From NCBI GenBank assembly GCA_018241985.1, contig JAFECV010000084.1, positions 1 to 7,969 of the forward strand: DNA of 7,969 bases, given 5' to 3'. The stretch is from Pseudomonadota bacterium. GTDB taxonomy: Bacteria; Pseudomonadota; Gammaproteobacteria; Burkholderiales; Burkholderiaceae_C. The translations under genes and the position numbers were made by a program. The notes beneath the pieces were generated by a model. That model was not told where the DNA came from. It ran no database searches and was given only the letters and a program-made list of their open reading frames with translations. Of the stretch, positions 1 to 4,847 are shown piece by piece; positions within the stretch are counted from its first letter, which is position 1; every line of letters starts with the position of its first letter.

Positions 1-398
1 TGCGCCGGGTCGGCGCGCGCCTCAAGTTCCTGAACGATGTCGGCCGGAACTGCCTGAGCCGGGACCGCAGCGCCGGCACGCTGTCGGGCGGCGAGCGGCA
101 GATGGTCGCGGTCGCGCGCGCGCTGATGGCGCGCCCGACGATGCTGATGCTCGACGAGCCGTCGGCGGGCCTGTCGCCGAAGCTGGTCGGCGTGGTGTTC
201 GCGAAGGTGCGCGAGGTGCGCGACCTCGGCGTGACCTTGCTGATCGTCGAGCAGAACGCGAAGGCGGCGCTCGCGATCTCGGACCGCGGCTACGTGCTCG
301 CGCAGGGGCGCGAACAGGTCACGGACGACGCGGCCGCGCTGCTGGCGAACCCCGAGGTCGGCGCGCTGTACCTCGGGTCCAGAAGGGGGCTGACGTGA
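1..398 (+). CDS. livF: Branched-chain amino acid-type ABC transporter ATP-binding subunit (LivF-like), 5' end missing or chimeric
   Basis: This is the C-terminal part of a cytoplasmic ATPase that would power the LivH/LivM permease encoded just downstream. The frame is open from position 3. From about position 72 it reads as LivF: signature motif LSGGERQ (81-101), Walker B MLMLDE (141-158), the SAGLSP D-loop region, and VEQNAKAAL, where LivF proteins normally carry Gln instead of the switch His. It ends with a typical LANPEVGALYLG tail. Walker A is not in the window. The first 23 or so codons do not look like LivF. Their RLKFLNDVG...DRSAGTLSGGE pattern is that of the first ABC domain of UvrA, so the 5' part may be a chimeric join (see findings). 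The TGA stop overlaps the livH GTG start by 4 bp. LivF identity is confident for 72-398 only. The transported substrate cannot be told from the ATPase. Confidence 0.82.
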   Translation, partial: RRVGARLKFLNDVGRNCLSRDRSAGTLSGGERQMVAVARALMARPTMLMLDEPSAGLSPKLVGVVFAKVREVRDLGVTLLIVEQNAKAALAISDRGYVLAQGREQVTDDAAALLANPEVGALYLGSRRGLT

Positions 399-1288
399 TC
401 GCGCAATACCTGGCCGACGGCATCGTGCTCGGCGCGACGCTCGCCCTGGGCGCGATCGGCCTGACGCTGACCTACAACATCCTGCGCTTCGCCAACTTCG
501 CGCATGGCGAGTTCCTGACCTTCGGCGCCTATTTCGCGCTGGTGTTCGTCGGCTTCTTCGCCGGCGGCGGGGCGGTGGGGCCGTTCACCTTCGGCTGGAG
601 CCTGCTCGGCGCGCTCGTCGTCGCGCTGGTGCTGACCGCGGTGCTCGCGCTGGTGCTCGACTGGCTGCTGTTCCGCCCGCTGCGCAAGAGCGACGTCGCG
701 GTCGCGCTGGTGATCGCGTCGTTCGGCGCGTCGCTGATGCTGCGCAACGTCATCGTGTTCTTCTGGGGCTCGCAGCCCCAGTACTACACGCGCAGCATCG
801 CGATCGCGCACGAGCTGCTGCCGGGCGTGCGGCTGAACGCGAACGAGGTGTTCGTGGTGCTGCTGACCGCGCTGCTCATGATCGCGCTGCACCTGTTCCT
901 CACGCGCACGCGCCTGGGCCAGCAGATGCGCGCGGTCTCCGACAACCCGGCGCTGGCGCTGGTCACCGGCATCGACGTGCGGCGCATCGTGCGCTGGGTC
1001 TGGATCATCGGCGGCGGCCTTGCGGCGATCGGCGGCGTGATGTTCGGCCTGACGGTGCAGGTGTCGCCCGAGATGGGGTTCACGCTGATCCTGCCGATGT
1101 TCGCCGCGGCGATTCTCGGCGGCATCGGCAGCGTCTACGGCGCGGTGCTCGGCGGGCTGATCATCGGCATCGCGCAGTCGCTGTCGGTGCCGCTGATCGG
1201 CCCGGAATACAAGCCGGCGGTCGCGTTCATGCTGATGTTCCTGATCCTGCTGTTCCACCCGACCGGCATCCTGGGAGAGAGAACATGA
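395..1288 (+). CDS. livH: Branched-chain amino acid-type ABC transporter permease LivH
   Basis: This is an inner-membrane permease subunit of a LIV/HAAT-type ABC importer, 297 residues, the normal family length. About eight hydrophobic segments are visible, roughly at residues 8-28, 40-56, 68-92, 101-122, 150-169, 201-222, 232-262 and 272-288. Family landmarks are the early FANFAHGEF motif (32-40), the cytoplasmic coupling loop TRLGQQMRAVSDNPALA (about 172-188), and the AAILGGIGSVYGAVLGG stretch (238-254). The GTG start at 395 is supported by a purine-rich Shine-Dalgarno AGAAGGGGG at 381-389 and by the GTGA overlap with the upstream ATPase stop. The TGA stop overlaps the livM ATG in the same way. 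The substrate may be leucine/isoleucine/valine, another amino acid, urea or an aromatic compound. The permease sequence alone does not decide, and the binding protein is not in the window. Confidence 0.93.
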   Translation: MIAQYLADGIVLGATLALGAIGLTLTYNILRFANFAHGEFLTFGAYFALVFVGFFAGGGAVGPFTFGWSLLGALVVALVLTAVLALVLDWLLFRPLRKSDVAVALVIASFGASLMLRNVIVFFWGSQPQYYTRSIAIAHELLPGVRLNANEVFVVLLTALLMIALHLFLTRTRLGQQMRAVSDNPALALVTGIDVRRIVRWVWIIGGGLAAIGGVMFGLTVQVSPEMGFTLILPMFAAAILGGIGSVYGAVLGGLIIGIAQSLSVPLIGPEYKPAVAFMLMFLILLFHPTGILGERT

Positions 1289-2253
1289 GCGGCATCGTGT
1301 CGTACCTCGTGTTCTTCCTGATCCAGGCGCTGGTGTTCGCGGTCGTCTGCCTCGGCCTGAACTTGCAGTGGGGTTACACCGGGCTGTTCAACATCGGCGT
1401 GTCGGGCTTCTACCTGGTCGGCGCCTACGCGTTCGCGCTGCTTTGCGGCCCCGCGCATGCGAGGATCGTCGGCGGGCTGCATCTGCCGTTCGTCGTCGGG
1501 CTGGTCGGCAGCATGGTGGCAGCCGGCGTGGTCGCCTTCGTCGTCGGCATCCCGACGCTGCGGCTGCGCGAGGACTATCTGGCGATCGTCACGATCGGCA
1601 TCGGCACCACGCTGCAGCTGATCGCGCTGAATGCGAACGCGCTGACCGGGGGCAGCCGCGGCCTGACCGACATTCCGCGGCCGCTGCCGGGCCTGGTCGA
1701 CGGCGTGTTCTCGCGCAACCTGCTGCTGCTCGGGCTGATGATCGTGATCGTGATCGTGCTGTACGCGGCGCTGGAGGCGATGGTGCGCTCGCCCTGGGGC
1801 CGGGTGCTGAAGGCGATCCGCGAGGACGAGCAGGCGGCGGCGTCGCTCGGCAAGAACGCGTTCAGCTACCGGCTGCAGTCGTTCGTGATCGGCTCGGCGG
1901 TGATGGGGCTCGGCGGCGCGCTGTACGCGAGCTTCATCGGCTACATCAGCCCCGAGGATTTCATGCCGATCCTGACGTTCCAGATCTGGAGCATGCTGAT
2001 CGTCGGCGGCAGCGGCAACAACAAGGGCGCGATGCTCGGCGCGGTGCTGATGTGGGCGGTCTGGACGCTGAGCGGCAGCGCGGCGCAGGCGCTGCTGCCG
2101 GCCACGATGCAGATCAAGGGCGGCGCCGCGCAGATCATCCTGATCGGCCTCGTGCTGATGGTGGTGCTGGTGCTGCGCCCGCGCGGACTGATCGGCGAGG
2201 AGGCCGTCGTGTCGCACGGCGCCGAACTCGATGCGACCGCCTCGGTGCCGTAG
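1285..2253 (+). CDS. livM: Branched-chain amino acid-type ABC transporter permease LivM
   Basis: This is the second inner-membrane permease of the importer, partner of LivH, 322 residues. Family motifs appear in order: GYTGLFNIG (30-38), PTLRLREDYLAIVTIG (90-105), TGGSRGL (121-127), a coupling loop SPWGRVLKAIREDEQAA (169-185), GGSGNNKGAMLGA (241-253) and the C-terminal RPRGLIGE (298-305). The hydrophobic segments between them fit eight to ten membrane helices. The ATG at 1285 overlaps the livH stop (ATGA) and has GGGAGAGAG 4-12 bases upstream, so the start is well set. The 17 residues after RPRGLIGE form a short hydrophilic tail that varies in the family. It is the last gene of the transport operon in this window. 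No strong terminator follows it, so read-through into the reductase gene 99 bp downstream is possible. Confidence 0.93.
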   Translation: MSGIVSYLVFFLIQALVFAVVCLGLNLQWGYTGLFNIGVSGFYLVGAYAFALLCGPAHARIVGGLHLPFVVGLVGSMVAAGVVAFVVGIPTLRLREDYLAIVTIGIGTTLQLIALNANALTGGSRGLTDIPRPLPGLVDGVFSRNLLLLGLMIVIVIVLYAALEAMVRSPWGRVLKAIREDEQAAASLGKNAFSYRLQSFVIGSAVMGLGGALYASFIGYISPEDFMPILTFQIWSMLIVGGSGNNKGAMLGAVLMWAVWTLSGSAAQALLPATMQIKGGAAQIILIGLVLMVVLVLRPRGLIGEEAVVSHGAELDATASVP

Positions 2254-2305
2254 CCGCGCCGACCTCGATTGCATCGTGGTCGCTGCAGCCCCCGCAGCAG
2301 CGCCC

Positions 2306-2311
2306 GATAAT
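2306..2311 (+). promoter_or_regulatory. Candidate -10 element (GATAAT) before the flavin reductase gene
   Basis: The 99-bp gap after livM contains GATAAT at 2306-2311, a 5/6 match to the sigma70 -10 hexamer, 41 bp before the reductase ATG. No good -35 hexamer lies 16-18 bp upstream (CTGCAG at 2283-2288 is poor). A small dyad (GCTGC 2282-2286, GCAGC 2294-2298) sits in the spacer. It is suggestive only. The gene may also be read from the liv operon. Confidence 0.3.
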
Positions 2312-2352
2312 GGCGCGCGACTATTTTCATCGCTCGAAAGTTTGGAGAAAAC

Positions 2353-2907
2353 ATGGCTCGATACAACATTGCCGTCGTCGTCGGCAGTCTGCGCAAGGAA
2401 TCGATCAACAAGAAACTGGCCACTGCGCTGATGCGCATGGGGCCGAAGGATTTCAGCTTCACGACGCCGCGGATCGACGATCTGCCGCTGTACAACCAGG
2501 ACAGCGATTCGAACCAGGCCGATGCCGTGAAGCGTCTCAAGTCTGAAATCCAGGCGGCGCAAGGGGTGTTGTTCGTCACGCCCGAATACAACCGCTCGAT
2601 TCCGGGTGTGCTGAAGAATGCGATCGACAACGCGTCGCGCCCGTACGGCGCGAGCGCCTGGGCCGGCAAGCCGGCCGGCGTGATCGGGACTTCGACCGGC
2701 GCCGTTGCAACGGCGCTGGCGCAGCAGCACCTGCGCAACGTGCTGGTCTTCCTCGATATGCCGACGATGGCCCAGCCGGAGGCGTTCGTGCAGATGCGCG
2801 AAGGCCTGTTCGACGCCGACGGGAACATCGCGGTCGATGCGACGCGGCAGTTTCTCCAGGGCTGGATGGACAAGTACGCGAACTGGGTCAGGATCCACAA
2901 CGCCTGA
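2353..2907 (+). CDS. NAD(P)H-dependent FMN reductase / quinone reductase (ChrR/YieF-type)
   Basis: This is a cytoplasmic flavoprotein of 184 residues with the flavodoxin-like NADPH-dependent FMN reductase fold. Members move electrons from NAD(P)H via FMN to quinones, flavins or metal oxyanions such as chromate. The N-terminal strand and phosphate-binding loop GSLRKESINKKLA (11-23) and the family signature TPEYNRSIPGVLKNAIDNAS (76-95) are clear. GTSTGAVAT (112-120) is a further FMN-site loop. Length is normal for the family. The ATG at 2353 has GGAG at 2344-2347, 5 nt upstream. It stands 99 bp after livM and is closed by a strong terminator at 2964-2988, so it is either a single gene or the tail of the liv transcript. 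The family is certain. The physiological acceptor (quinone, azo dye, chromate or flavin) cannot be read from the sequence, so I give no gene symbol. Confidence 0.9.
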   Translation: MARYNIAVVVGSLRKESINKKLATALMRMGPKDFSFTTPRIDDLPLYNQDSDSNQADAVKRLKSEIQAAQGVLFVTPEYNRSIPGVLKNAIDNASRPYGASAWAGKPAGVIGTSTGAVATALAQQHLRNVLVFLDMPTMAQPEAFVQMREGLFDADGNIAVDATRQFLQGWMDKYANWVRIHNA

Positions 2908-2963
2908 AGCGGCGCGGGCGCTCGGCTGCCGCTGCAGCCCATGGTGCCGGCCGATGGAAGCCG

Positions 2964-2988
2964 AAGCCCGCGGTGACGCGGGCTTTTT
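2964..2988 (+). terminator. Rho-independent terminator after the reductase gene
   Basis: There is a perfect 9-bp GC-rich stem, AAGCCCGCG (2964-2972) with CGCGGGCTT (2977-2985). It closes on the GNRA-type tetraloop GTGA and runs into a T tract (2984-2988). It lies 56 bp past the reductase stop and is the clearest intrinsic terminator in the window. It isolates the lipoprotein and peroxiredoxin genes from upstream transcription. Confidence 0.88.
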
Positions 2989-3054
2989 CGTGTTCGGCCG
3001 GGCGTTCGTCGCATCGCGTGGCTGCGGGCATTGTTCCCCTTGCGCGGCAGCGGA

Positions 3055-3143
3055 TTGCTTGCCGTAACACTCTCACAGCCAGCTTTACAGCACTTCACGC
3101 GGCAGCGGTGCGCGCGTGGACTACTGGAGACGTTGATTCTCCA
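3055..3143 (+). promoter_or_regulatory. Putative promoter/leader region of the small lipoprotein gene
   Basis: The space between the terminator and the lipoprotein ATG (2989-3165) must hold that gene's promoter, but no consensus sigma70 pair stands out. The local GC dips around TTGCCGTAACACTC (3059-3072) and CTTTACAGC (3083-3091), with three related TAACA/TCACA/TTACA pentamers at 3065, 3073 and 3085. Downstream, TGGAGA (3125-3130) and TCTCCA (3138-3143) could form a small leader hairpin about 22 nt before the start codon. All of this is weak. It records what the gap contains. Confidence 0.25.
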
Positions 3144-3165
3144 TCCGCTGTCCTGGAGCCGACTG

Positions 3166-3318
3166 ATGAAAACCTTGCTGTCACTTCTGCTGGTGGCCAG
3201 CCTGCTGTCGGGCTGTGCCGTCTATCCCGCCGCGCCGGCCGCCGGCGTCTACGTGGCGCCACCGGCCGTGGTGATCACGCCGGGGTTCTATTACCACCGG
3301 CACGGTTACTGGCGCTAG
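3166..3318 (+). CDS. Small lipoprotein of unknown function (50 residues)
   Basis: The predicted product has 50 residues. It begins with a textbook type II signal peptide: Lys2, a hydrophobic core at residues 4-14 and the lipobox LSGC (14-17), with Cys17 as the lipidated residue. The mature part is only 34 residues, rich in Ala, Pro and Val (AAPAAGVYVAPPAVV), and ends in an aromatic/basic tail FYYHRHGYWR. I choose the ATG at 3166 over an in-frame ATG at 3031 because GGAG (3155-3158) lies 7 nt upstream and the signal peptide begins exactly there. The longer reading adds 45 residues before the signal peptide. Similar tiny Pro/Tyr-rich lipoproteins are common in Burkholderiales, and none has a role I can name. 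It would be anchored in the outer or inner membrane facing the periplasm. It stands between a terminator and the peroxiredoxin gene, on the same strand. Confidence 0.75.
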   Translation: MKTLLSLLLVASLLSGCAVYPAAPAAGVYVAPPAVVITPGFYYHRHGYWR

Positions 3319-3343
3319 CGCGATGCGGGGTCGTCATTCGACA

Positions 3344-3349
3344 TATAAA
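3344..3349 (+). promoter_or_regulatory. Candidate upstream -10 element (TATAAA) for the peroxiredoxin gene
   Basis: TATAAA at 3344-3349 lies in an unusually AT-rich patch after the lipoprotein stop. Transcription from here would begin near 3355 and give a leader of about 60 nt that includes both arms of the inverted repeat at 3373-3418. The hexamer 17 bp upstream (CGATGC, 3321-3326) is a poor -35, so an activator or a non-housekeeping sigma factor would be needed. Confidence 0.3.
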
Positions 3350-3360
3350 AACCCTGTCTT

Positions 3361-3388
3361 TTGAATTTTTCCGGATGCTCCGCACAAT
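3361..3388 (+). promoter_or_regulatory. Candidate sigma70 promoter of the peroxiredoxin gene
   Basis: TTGAAT (3361-3366) and CACAAT (3383-3388) are separated by 16 bp. Each matches 4 of 6 consensus bases, in an AT-rich dip of a GC-rich region. Initiation near 3395 would give a leader of about 24 nt that keeps the Shine-Dalgarno but lacks the left arm of the inverted repeat. Confidence 0.4.
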
Positions 3389-3418
3389 GGAGGATTCACT
3401 CATAGGCAAGGAGCATCC
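3373..3418 (+). promoter_or_regulatory. Inverted repeat that can sequester the peroxiredoxin ribosome-binding site
   Basis: GGATGCTCC (3373-3381) and GGAGCATCC (3410-3418) are perfect 9-bp reverse complements separated by 28 nt. The right arm contains the GGAG core of the AAGGAG Shine-Dalgarno (3408-3413) and ends at the base before the ATG. In an mRNA carrying both arms the RBS would be paired. The loop carries a second purine-rich stretch GGAGGA (3389-3394) with no start codon at usable distance, which could be a ribosome standby site. The repeat is seen directly. Its regulatory use is inference, and it could equally be a DNA operator. Confidence 0.5.
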
Positions 3419-4060
3419 ATGGCGACTCTCAGACTCGGCGACAAGGCCCCCGACTTCGAACAGCAATCTTCCGCGGGCCCGATCTCGTTCCACAAATGGG
3501 CGGGCAACTCCTGGGTCGTGCTGTTCTCGCACCCGGCGGACTTTACGCCGGTGTGCACCACCGAACTCGGCAAGACCGCCGCGCTGTCGGGCGAGTTCGC
3601 CAAGCGCGGCGCGAAGGCGATCGCGGTCAGCGTCGATCCGGTGGACAGCCACCAGAAGTGGATCGGCGACATCAACGAGACGCAGAACACCACGGTCAAC
3701 TTCCCGATCCTGGCCGACCCGGACCGCAAGGTCGCCGGCCTGTACGACATGATCCACCCGAACTCGCTGGAGAACGCGACGGTGCGCAGCGTGTTCATCA
3801 TCGATCCGAACAAGACGATCCGCGCGACCATCACCTACCCGGCGAGCACCGGCCGCAACTTCGACGAAATCCTGCGCGTGATCGATTCGTTGCAGCTCAC
3901 CGACAACTACAAGGTCGCGACCCCGGTCAACTGGAAGGACGGCGACGACGTGGTGATCTCGCCCGCCATCCAGGACCCGGCCGAACTGGCCAAGCGTTTC
4001 CCGAAGGGCTTCAAGGCGCTGCGTCCCTACCTGCGCATGACGCCGCAGCCGAACAAGTAG
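3419..4060 (+). CDS. 1-Cys peroxiredoxin (Prx6/LsfA type)
   Basis: This is a cytoplasmic thiol peroxidase that reduces hydrogen peroxide and organic hydroperoxides, 213 residues, the expected Prx6-class length. The active-site block HPADFTPVCTTE spans residues 38-49, with Pro39, Thr43 and peroxidatic Cys46. The conserved Arg is Arg123 in NATVRSVFIIDP. Cys46 is the only cysteine in the protein, so there is no resolving Cys and reduction must come from a small thiol or another partner. The C-terminal domain typical of this subclass is present: RVIDSLQLTDNYKVATPVNW (about 154-173) and the final FPKGFKALRPYLRMTPQPNK. It closely resembles Pseudomonas LsfA from memory. The ATG at 3419 has AAGGAG at 3408-3413, 5 nt away. 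It is flanked by its own candidate promoters, and the RBS lies in an inverted repeat, so translational control is possible. Confidence 0.95.
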   Translation: MATLRLGDKAPDFEQQSSAGPISFHKWAGNSWVVLFSHPADFTPVCTTELGKTAALSGEFAKRGAKAIAVSVDPVDSHQKWIGDINETQNTTVNFPILADPDRKVAGLYDMIHPNSLENATVRSVFIIDPNKTIRATITYPASTGRNFDEILRVIDSLQLTDNYKVATPVNWKDGDDVVISPAIQDPAELAKRFPKGFKALRPYLRMTPQPNK

Positions 4061-4082
4061 GCGCGGCAACTCAGCGAACGCT

Positions 4083-4131
4083 GCCGGCGCGCCCGTCTGC
4101 CTGCCCGTTCGGGGGGTAGGCGGCCGCCGGC
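4083..4131 (+). repeat. Two-tier GC-rich stem-loop downstream of the peroxiredoxin gene
   Basis: Outer arms GCCGGCG (4083-4089) and CGCCGGC (4125-4131) enclose an inner stem GCCTGCCC (4099-4106) with GGGTAGGC (4114-4121, one G-U pair) and a 7-nt loop. It begins 23 bp after the peroxiredoxin stop, where a terminator is expected. No T tract follows (the next bases are CTTGCAGCTT), so it may slow polymerase or protect the mRNA 3' end, not act as a classical terminator. Confidence 0.4.
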
Positions 4132-4183
4132 CTTGCAGCTTCTGGTTCCCTGTGCAATGGCGCAGGCCCGAACTCCCAACCCT

Positions 4184-4189
4184 TAAAAT
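4184..4189 (+). promoter_or_regulatory. Candidate -10 element (TAAAAT) of dsbB
   Basis: TAAAAT at 4184-4189 matches 5 of 6 -10 bases and lies in the most AT-rich patch of the 195-bp gap before dsbB. No clear -35 is found 16-18 bp upstream. Transcription would start near 4196, leaving a leader of about 60 nt. Confidence 0.4.
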
Positions 4190-4198
4190 TGAAAAAGT

Positions 4199-4214
4199 CG
4201 GTGCAATCGCACCG
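4199..4214 (+). repeat. 16-bp dyad in the dsbB leader
   Basis: CGGTGC (4199-4204) and GCACCG (4209-4214) are perfect inverted arms around AATC. The dyad starts a few bases after the predicted dsbB transcription start. It could be a 5'-terminal mRNA hairpin or a repressor operator. Neither is shown by sequence alone. Confidence 0.4.
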
Positions 4215-4255
4215 CGCCGTGCCGGCGCTGCCGGCGTCAGGGCCAAGGGACGAGG

Positions 4256-4765
4256 ATGTTGTTGAACTGGATCGATGCGGCGCCGCGCCGCGTGTTGGCG
4301 GCGATCTGCGTCGTCTGCGTTGCACTGCTGGCGTTCGCGCTGTACCTGCAGCAGGTGGGCGGCCTGGAGCCGTGCCCGATGTGCATCGTGCAGCGCTATG
4401 CTTTCATTTTGATAGCAATCGTCGCAGGCATCACGGCCACTTCAAGCCGAAAAGGCTTGCAAATCGGTGGTGCGGTGCTGCTGCTGCTGGCCGCCGGCTT
4501 CGGCGCGTTCGTCGCGGCGCGGCAGAGCTGGCTGCAATGGCATCCGCCGGAATTCGTCTCCTGCGGGCGCGACCTGTACGGCATGATCGCGAACTTTTCC
4601 TTGAGCCGCGCGGTGCCGATGATCTTCCGCGGCAGCGGCGACTGCTCCAAGGTCGACTGGACCTTCCTCGGCGGTTCGGTCGCGAACTGGTCGTTCCTCT
4701 GGTTCTGCGCGATCGCGCTGGTCGCGCTGGCGCTGATCGTGCGACGCCTCGGGTCGCGGGCCTGA
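4256..4765 (+). CDS. dsbB: Disulfide bond formation protein DsbB
   Basis: This is an inner-membrane protein of 169 residues that re-oxidises periplasmic DsbA and passes the electrons to quinone. Four hydrophobic segments are visible (about residues 13-31, 45-61, 71-88 and 144-163). The first periplasmic loop holds the catalytic pair in PCPMC (Cys40, Cys43), followed by Arg47, the family's quinone-site arginine. The second loop holds Cys103 (SCGRDLYGM) and Cys130 (GSGDCSKVDW), so all four essential cysteines are present. The ATG at 4256 has AAGGGA at 4245-4250. A candidate -10 and a leader dyad lie upstream. No dsbA is in the window. Codons 49-70 use ATA, TTG, TCA, CGA, AAA and CAA, unlike the rest of the gene. 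It faces cydC tail to tail across an 81-bp gap. Confidence 0.95.
   Translation: MLLNWIDAAPRRVLAAICVVCVALLAFALYLQQVGGLEPCPMCIVQRYAFILIAIVAGITATSSRKGLQIGGAVLLLLAAGFGAFVAARQSWLQWHPPEFVSCGRDLYGMIANFSLSRAVPMIFRGSGDCSKVDWTFLGGSVANWSFLWFCAIALVALALIVRRLGSRA
4400..4459 (+). repeat. Palindrome-bearing, rare-codon island inside dsbB
   Basis: Within the dsbB reading frame, GCTTTCATTTTGATAGC (4400-4416) is an inverted repeat with one mismatch. CAAGCC (4443-4448) and GGCTTG (4454-4459) form a perfect 6-bp stem around GAAAA. Between and around them the base composition drops well below that of the flanks. The first palindrome recalls short dispersed intergenic repeats I associate with Comamonadaceae (TTTTGATAGC-like cores). 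That link is from memory and unverified. The reading frame and DsbB spacing remain intact. Confidence 0.35.
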
Positions 4766-4769
4766 CGGA

Positions 4770-4785
4770 GCCGGCTCGAGCCGGC
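4770..4785. repeat. Perfect 16-bp palindrome between dsbB and cydC
   Basis: GCCGGCTCGAGCCGGC is a perfect palindrome 4 bp past the dsbB stop. It could fold into a 6-bp GC stem with a TCGA loop in either transcript. It lacks a T tract on both sides, so a bidirectional terminator role is possible but unproven. Confidence 0.45.
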
Positions 4786-4809
4786 CGGCCTCCTCGGCAT
4801 CCAGACTCC

Positions 4810-4847
4810 GGCGGCAACGTTTCCGATCCCGGCGTGCGCTTGCCGCC
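4810..4847. repeat. 8-bp inverted repeat at the end of cydC
   Basis: GGCGGCAA (4810-4817) and TTGCCGCC (4840-4847) are perfect inverted arms 22 nt apart, the second touching the cydC stop codon. Together with the 4770-4785 palindrome it fills the convergent gap with foldable sequence. No T run follows in either direction. Confidence 0.3.

Noticed and set aside
1368..2546. A 392-codon plus-strand frame running from livM into the reductase gene
   Set aside because: It is an out-of-frame reading of livM rich in Arg, Ala and Asp, and it crosses a real stop/start boundary.
1135..2898. A 587-codon open frame on the minus strand, antisense to livM and the reductase gene
   Set aside because: Its product is dominated by Arg, His, Asp, Gln and Ala with no domain. 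It lies fully opposite well-supported genes and is a GC-bias shadow.
3064..3091. TAACA/TCACA/TTACA pentamers as tandem regulator half-sites
   Set aside because: The spacings (8 and 12 bp) are irregular and the pentamers are short, so this is not strong enough for a finding.
3031..3165. N-terminal extension of the lipoprotein from an ATG at 3031
   Set aside because: There is no Shine-Dalgarno at a usable distance, and 45 residues would precede the signal peptide. The ATG at 3166 fits the RBS and lipobox.
3387..3752. A start codon in the peroxiredoxin leader (ATG 3387) opening another frame
   Set aside because: It has no RBS and it gives an out-of-frame, motif-free reading of the peroxiredoxin gene.
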